64,000 bases of DNA from a bacterium (GTDB lineage Bacteria; Hydrothermota; UBA3073; JACQXS01; JAQTXJ01): positions 230,756 through 294,755 of the forward strand of contig JAQUPX010000002.1 of assembly GCA_028716385.1 (NCBI GenBank). The letters run 5' to 3'. The position numbers and the translations under genes are program-made. This document shows positions 61,124 to 64,000 of the stretch, one piece after another. A model generated the notes under the pieces. That model was not told the DNA's origin. It saw nothing but the letters and a program-made list of their open reading frames with translations, and did no database searches. The first letter of the stretch is position 1, and each line of letters starts with the position of its first letter.

Positions 61124-61978
61124 ATGATAATTCGCAAAAATACTCGTAACAAACTAAAAAATAAACTTATAAAAGCTTTCTCTGAACGAGAAGAAATATA
61201 TCAAATCTTTTTTCTGGGTGGGGAAGTAAACGGTAAAGTTGATAAATTTTCAGACATTGATATCATAGTGTGTTCTAATGACTTATTAAAAACAAAAAAG
61301 GATTATGCTACTATACTAAACTCTATTTCCCCTGTTATGGAAACTTTATTATTTGAAAGCTCAAAAAATACGTTTTCAGAGATAGTAATGTTCAAAAATT
61401 ACAGTCCTTATCAAAAAGTTGATTTGTCTATTGTAGAAAACATAAATACAAAAAACTACTTAGGTCCATTTTTAGCTGTTTATGAAGACAAACACAAACC
61501 AACACATAGTAAAACAAGATTAAAAGAGATTAAAATAAAAAAAGATGTAGAATATAAATTATGCGATATTCTTTTTTCAATCCCAAGGTTTACAAAATGT
61601 CTATTTAGAAAAGATTTTGATATGTATAATAGATGGATTGGTGTATTCAAAGCTGTTTTGGCATTACTCTATGAAAAACATTTTGGTTGGCAGGAAATAT
61701 CGAAAAAAGAATTGGATATTATGGAACAAAAAAAATTATATAGTGAATTAAATAATTCGGAAAGACTCTTATTAGGCAAAATATATCCGCTAAATGCAAA
61801 ATTGGATATAGTTTTAAGTTTTCAGAGAAGTATTGACCTGTTTATAACTCTATCCGAAGAAAAAGCAAAATATTTTGGCGTAGAACTAAATTCTAAGTTT
61901 ATAAAACATATCAAAAGCTTTATGAATTCAGAAATTAAGCGGTTTCTTACTATCCCCAAAAATAACTTGCAAAGATAA
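61124..61978 (+). CDS. Nucleotidyltransferase-like protein
   Basis: 284 residues. FFLGGEVNGKVDKFSDIDI (about 27-45) is a polymerase-beta-type catalytic loop with GGxxxG in place of the usual GSxxRG. An alpha-helical C-terminal half follows. It is the second nucleotidyltransferase fold in the island, not closely similar to the one at 54615. Confidence 0.72.
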   Translation: MIIRKNTRNKLKNKLIKAFSEREEIYQIFFLGGEVNGKVDKFSDIDIIVCSNDLLKTKKDYATILNSISPVMETLLFESSKNTFSEIVMFKNYSPYQKVDLSIVENINTKNYLGPFLAVYEDKHKPTHSKTRLKEIKIKKDVEYKLCDILFSIPRFTKCLFRKDFDMYNRWIGVFKAVLALLYEKHFGWQEISKKELDIMEQKKLYSELNNSERLLLGKIYPLNAKLDIVLSFQRSIDLFITLSEEKAKYFGVELNSKFIKHIKSFMNSEIKRFLTIPKNNLQR

Positions 61979-62004
61979 GGATAGAAGCATATTAATAAAA
62001 AGAG

Positions 62005-62595
62005 ATGATAAAGACTATTGGTTTAAAAAGGGGCACAGTAAAAATAGTTCCTTATTCTACTAAATGGCATACTGCATTTGAAAAAGAAAAAAAAGTGCTT
62101 TCAAATATATTAAAAGGAAAATTTTTAGACATACAACATATTGGCAGCACTTCTATACCGGGACTGGTTGCAAAGCCGATACTTGACATTGCAATAGCAA
62201 TCTCAAATATAAATATATTGGAAGAGTGTATAAAAAAATTAGAAAATAATGGGTATCAATACTTAGGGGACAAAGAAGGTAGAAAAAATTATCTCTTTGT
62301 TAAGGGGGATGAAGATAATCGTACTCACTATATACATATCGTAGGAATAAATAGTTTAAATTGGAAAAATTACATTCTTTTCCGCGATTATTTAATAAGT
62401 AACAAAGATTCCTACATAGAGTATTCAAAACTGAAAAAGAAATTAGCAAAAAGATTCTCTAATAACCGCAAAGAGTATACCAAATTGAAAGCTGATTTTA
62501 TTGAAAAAATTATAGATGAAGCTAGGCAATCACAAGAAAAATTGCGAATACGGAAAGGGAAAAGCAAACGAAATGAAGAAAAAAATAAAAATTGA
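62005..62595 (+). CDS. GrpB family protein (UPF0157)
   Basis: 196 residues. The GrpB signature is VKIVPYSTKWHTAFEKE (about 11-27), IQHIGSTSIPGLVAKPILDIAIA (about 44-66) and HYIHIVGINSLNWKNYILFRDYL (about 112-134). GrpB is related to nucleotidyltransferase folds and is common in antibiotic-resistance and mobile neighbourhoods; its biochemical role is not established. It overlaps the next gene by 23 nt. Confidence 0.92.
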   Translation: MIKTIGLKRGTVKIVPYSTKWHTAFEKEKKVLSNILKGKFLDIQHIGSTSIPGLVAKPILDIAIAISNINILEECIKKLENNGYQYLGDKEGRKNYLFVKGDEDNRTHYIHIVGINSLNWKNYILFRDYLISNKDSYIEYSKLKKKLAKRFSNNRKEYTKLKADFIEKIIDEARQSQEKLRIRKGKSKRNEEKNKN

Positions 62596-63400
62596 AGCAG
62601 TAACTGTGAATCATAACACATCAATGTTTGTTGAACTGATGTTGCGGTCATTGTTTCAATATAATGATATCAGTGCTTTTGATTTGCATATAACAGTGCT
62701 GGATAATAATTCCCATGATGAACATATATCTGCATTGAAACTCTTCATGGAAGAGCGAAATATTGCTTTTGTTCAGACCGGATTTGATATAGGTAAAAGA
62801 CCAACGCCGGCAAAACATGGGGAAGCACTGTCTAATTTTGTCCTGAAGAATCGAAATTGTACCCATTACCTTTTTCTTGATTCAGATATGTGGTTTATTG
62901 AGAAGGATACCATTTCAACAATGCTGTTTGAGTTAAATAAAGATTTAAAGTGTTTTGCCGTTCAAGCTAAAATATTTGGTTTTTACGCCAAACGAGTAAT
63001 TGAAGGTAGGGATGGTTACGTTGATGGAAACGATGTTAATAAAAACTATATTTTTGAGACAAAAATGGTAATTTCCAATGAAGAAACGCTATCTTTCCCT
63101 ACAGTTGTCCCGTTCCGATGTAGTCCGGTATGCTCTCTTATGAAAAATCTTCCCATATTTCATAAAGTTGTTGAAACGTTTGGGTTAAGTCCAATATTTA
63201 TTTATGGTGTAGATAAATCAAGATTTTACGATACTTTTGGACATATGACACATATGATGAATACTTATGGGTTTCATCACATTGTTTCTTCAAAGACAAT
63301 CAATCACTTTACAGAGACAGTAAATCGTCCGGAATATCGGGGTGTCAGAGATAAAGACTGTATGCGTATGCTTGAGGAACTACGTAAGATGCAAAAATAA
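62573..63400 (+). CDS. Glycosyltransferase family 2-like protein
   Basis: About 275 residues. The GT-A outline is visible as IEAVTVNHNTSMFVELMLRSL (about 6-26), HITVLDNNSHDEHI (about 38-51) and the DxD-type FLDSDMWF (about 100-107). It would transfer a sugar from a nucleotide-sugar to an unknown acceptor. The ATG at 62573 is in the tail of grpB and is preferred to the upstream in-frame codon at 62516. Confidence 0.8.
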   Translation: MKKKIKIEAVTVNHNTSMFVELMLRSLFQYNDISAFDLHITVLDNNSHDEHISALKLFMEERNIAFVQTGFDIGKRPTPAKHGEALSNFVLKNRNCTHYLFLDSDMWFIEKDTISTMLFELNKDLKCFAVQAKIFGFYAKRVIEGRDGYVDGNDVNKNYIFETKMVISNEETLSFPTVVPFRCSPVCSLMKNLPIFHKVVETFGLSPIFIYGVDKSRFYDTFGHMTHMMNTYGFHHIVSSKTINHFTETVNRPEYRGVRDKDCMRMLEELRKMQK

Positions 63401-63419
63401 TTTTTACGAAGAGAAAACA

Positions 63420-64000
63420 ATGATAAAAATAATACCGATACAACCGGGTCAATTAAACGAATATTCAAAGATATCCGGTGCTTTTAAAGTTTCTGCTGTT
63501 TTAAGAATTAATCATTTGGAAAATGGATTAAATGGAATAAAAATTTATGAAGAAAACATAGCTAATCCTTTTATTAAAGATTATGATAAATACGAAAAGC
63601 CAACAGAATGGAAAGATAAATGGAATCTTGAAAACTGGGGATTATTTGTCGCCCAAAATGATACAAATGAAACGATAGGTGGAGTTGTTATTGCATATGA
63701 CACTCCTGAAATACATATGCTTGAAGGTAGAAAAGATTTAACAGTTTTATGGGATATTAGAGTTCAACCCGAATATAGAGGAAAAGGGATAGGGAAATTA
63801 TTGTTTAATAAAGCAGTAGAGTATACAAAAGAAAAAAATTGTAAAATCATTAAAATAGAAACACAAAATAACAATGTAGACGCATGTGAGTTTTATAGTA
63901 AACAAGGATGCTGTTTGGAAGGAATACATTATGGCGTTTACAAGGAATTTCCTGATGAAATTCAATTATTATGGTACAAAAGGGTAGAAAATGACAAGTA
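63420..64000 (+). CDS. GNAT acetyltransferase, streptothricin-acetyltransferase-like
   Basis: 193 residues, complete except that the final TA at the window edge is probably the stop codon. GNAT motif A is VQPEYRGKGIGKLLF (about 121-135). KIETQNNNVDACEFYSKQGC (about 147-166) and EIQLLWYK (about 183-190) match streptothricin acetyltransferases (Sat) from memory of that family. It may acetylate streptothricin or a related aminated antibiotic. It closes the visible part of the modification-enzyme island. Confidence 0.83.
   Translation, partial: MIKIIPIQPGQLNEYSKISGAFKVSAVLRINHLENGLNGIKIYEENIANPFIKDYDKYEKPTEWKDKWNLENWGLFVAQNDTNETIGGVVIAYDTPEIHMLEGRKDLTVLWDIRVQPEYRGKGIGKLLFNKAVEYTKEKNCKIIKIETQNNNVDACEFYSKQGCCLEGIHYGVYKEFPDEIQLLWYKRVENDK

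Noticed and set aside
54615-64000. Integron cassette array
   Set aside because: Gene gaps are often under 30 nt and one pair overlaps, leaving no room for attC sites; no integrase is seen.

Overview
The window is AT-rich bacterial chromosome with tightly packed genes and two tRNA genes. I see no rRNA, IS element, prophage or CRISPR array. The gene content points to an uncultured lineage of the FCB superphylum or a neighbour such as WOR-3/Stahlbacteria, Cloacimonadota or Marinimicrobia. The reasons are three secreted repeat proteins with a type IX secretion (T9SS)-like C-terminal sorting domain, a bacterial geranylgeranylglyceryl-phosphate synthase plus a DGGGP-synthase-like UbiA enzyme (archaeal-type ether lipids), a branched-chain 2-oxoacid:ferredoxin oxidoreductase, and a giant kinase/sigma-54 regulator. 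The phylum is an inference; no marker gene here settles it.

Layout. 1-7.5 kb (minus strand): cdsA (partial), uppS, frr, a membrane protein, serS, a GT51-like protein, DUF192, an RlmL-like methyltransferase and a DUF1858 protein. 7.9-11.8 kb (plus): a sodium:solute symporter, then a two-gene LVIVD-lipoprotein/membrane-protein pair bounded by a second copy of the symporter tail. 11.9-16.1 kb (minus): degV-fakA, tRNA-fMet and a kelch protein with a T9SS-like tail. 16.3-23.4 kb (plus): one long operon-like run GGGPS-rmlA-rmlD-gmhA-ispE-spoVG-tRNA-Gln-prs-rplY, then a DegT aminotransferase. 23.4-27.1 kb (minus): fabH followed by the ferredoxin and alpha, beta and gamma subunits of the oxidoreductase, which together could make and use branched acyl-CoA primers. 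27.3-44.6 kb (plus): M29 peptidase, DUF1015, class III aminotransferase, radical SAM-HhH protein, UbiA/DGGGPS, sugar N-acetyltransferase, propeller protein, D-Ala-D-Ala carboxypeptidase, lipoprotein, NYN RNase, nnr, folK and a HAD phosphatase. 44.9-52.3 kb: a 1794-residue Ser/Thr kinase-AAA-TPR-GAF-sigma54-activator protein, followed by twin palindromes, a -24/-12-like element, a small HTH protein and a secreted propeller protein. 52.3-64 kb (plus): a broken thioredoxin remnant, an attenuator-like leader, then an ABC exporter followed by nucleotidyltransferases, methyltransferases, a kinase, a hydrolase, GrpB, a glycosyltransferase and a streptothricin-acetyltransferase-like GNAT.

Two features run through the window. 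First, many genes have a clear TTGACA-16/17-TAnnnT promoter whose -10 box ends only 6-12 nt before the start codon, with no Shine-Dalgarno site, so they are probably translated from leaderless mRNAs. Others have a distant promoter and a strong GGAGG. Second, intergenic DNA from 0 to about 45 kb is filled with short dispersed repeats: several hairpin families, and word-like arrays built on ATCCGTG, CTCTGTG and TTTCGTG. Some palindromes sit in frame inside genes (ispE, prs, the giant kinase). These repeats are almost absent from 45-64 kb.

The best candidate for an undescribed system is the leader at about 52.63-52.81 kb. A three-codon upstream ORF has its Shine-Dalgarno sequence in the 5' arm of an antiterminator that competes with a strong terminator just before the ABC exporter. 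That is the expected layout of a translation-sensing (antibiotic-sensing) attenuator for the operon downstream.
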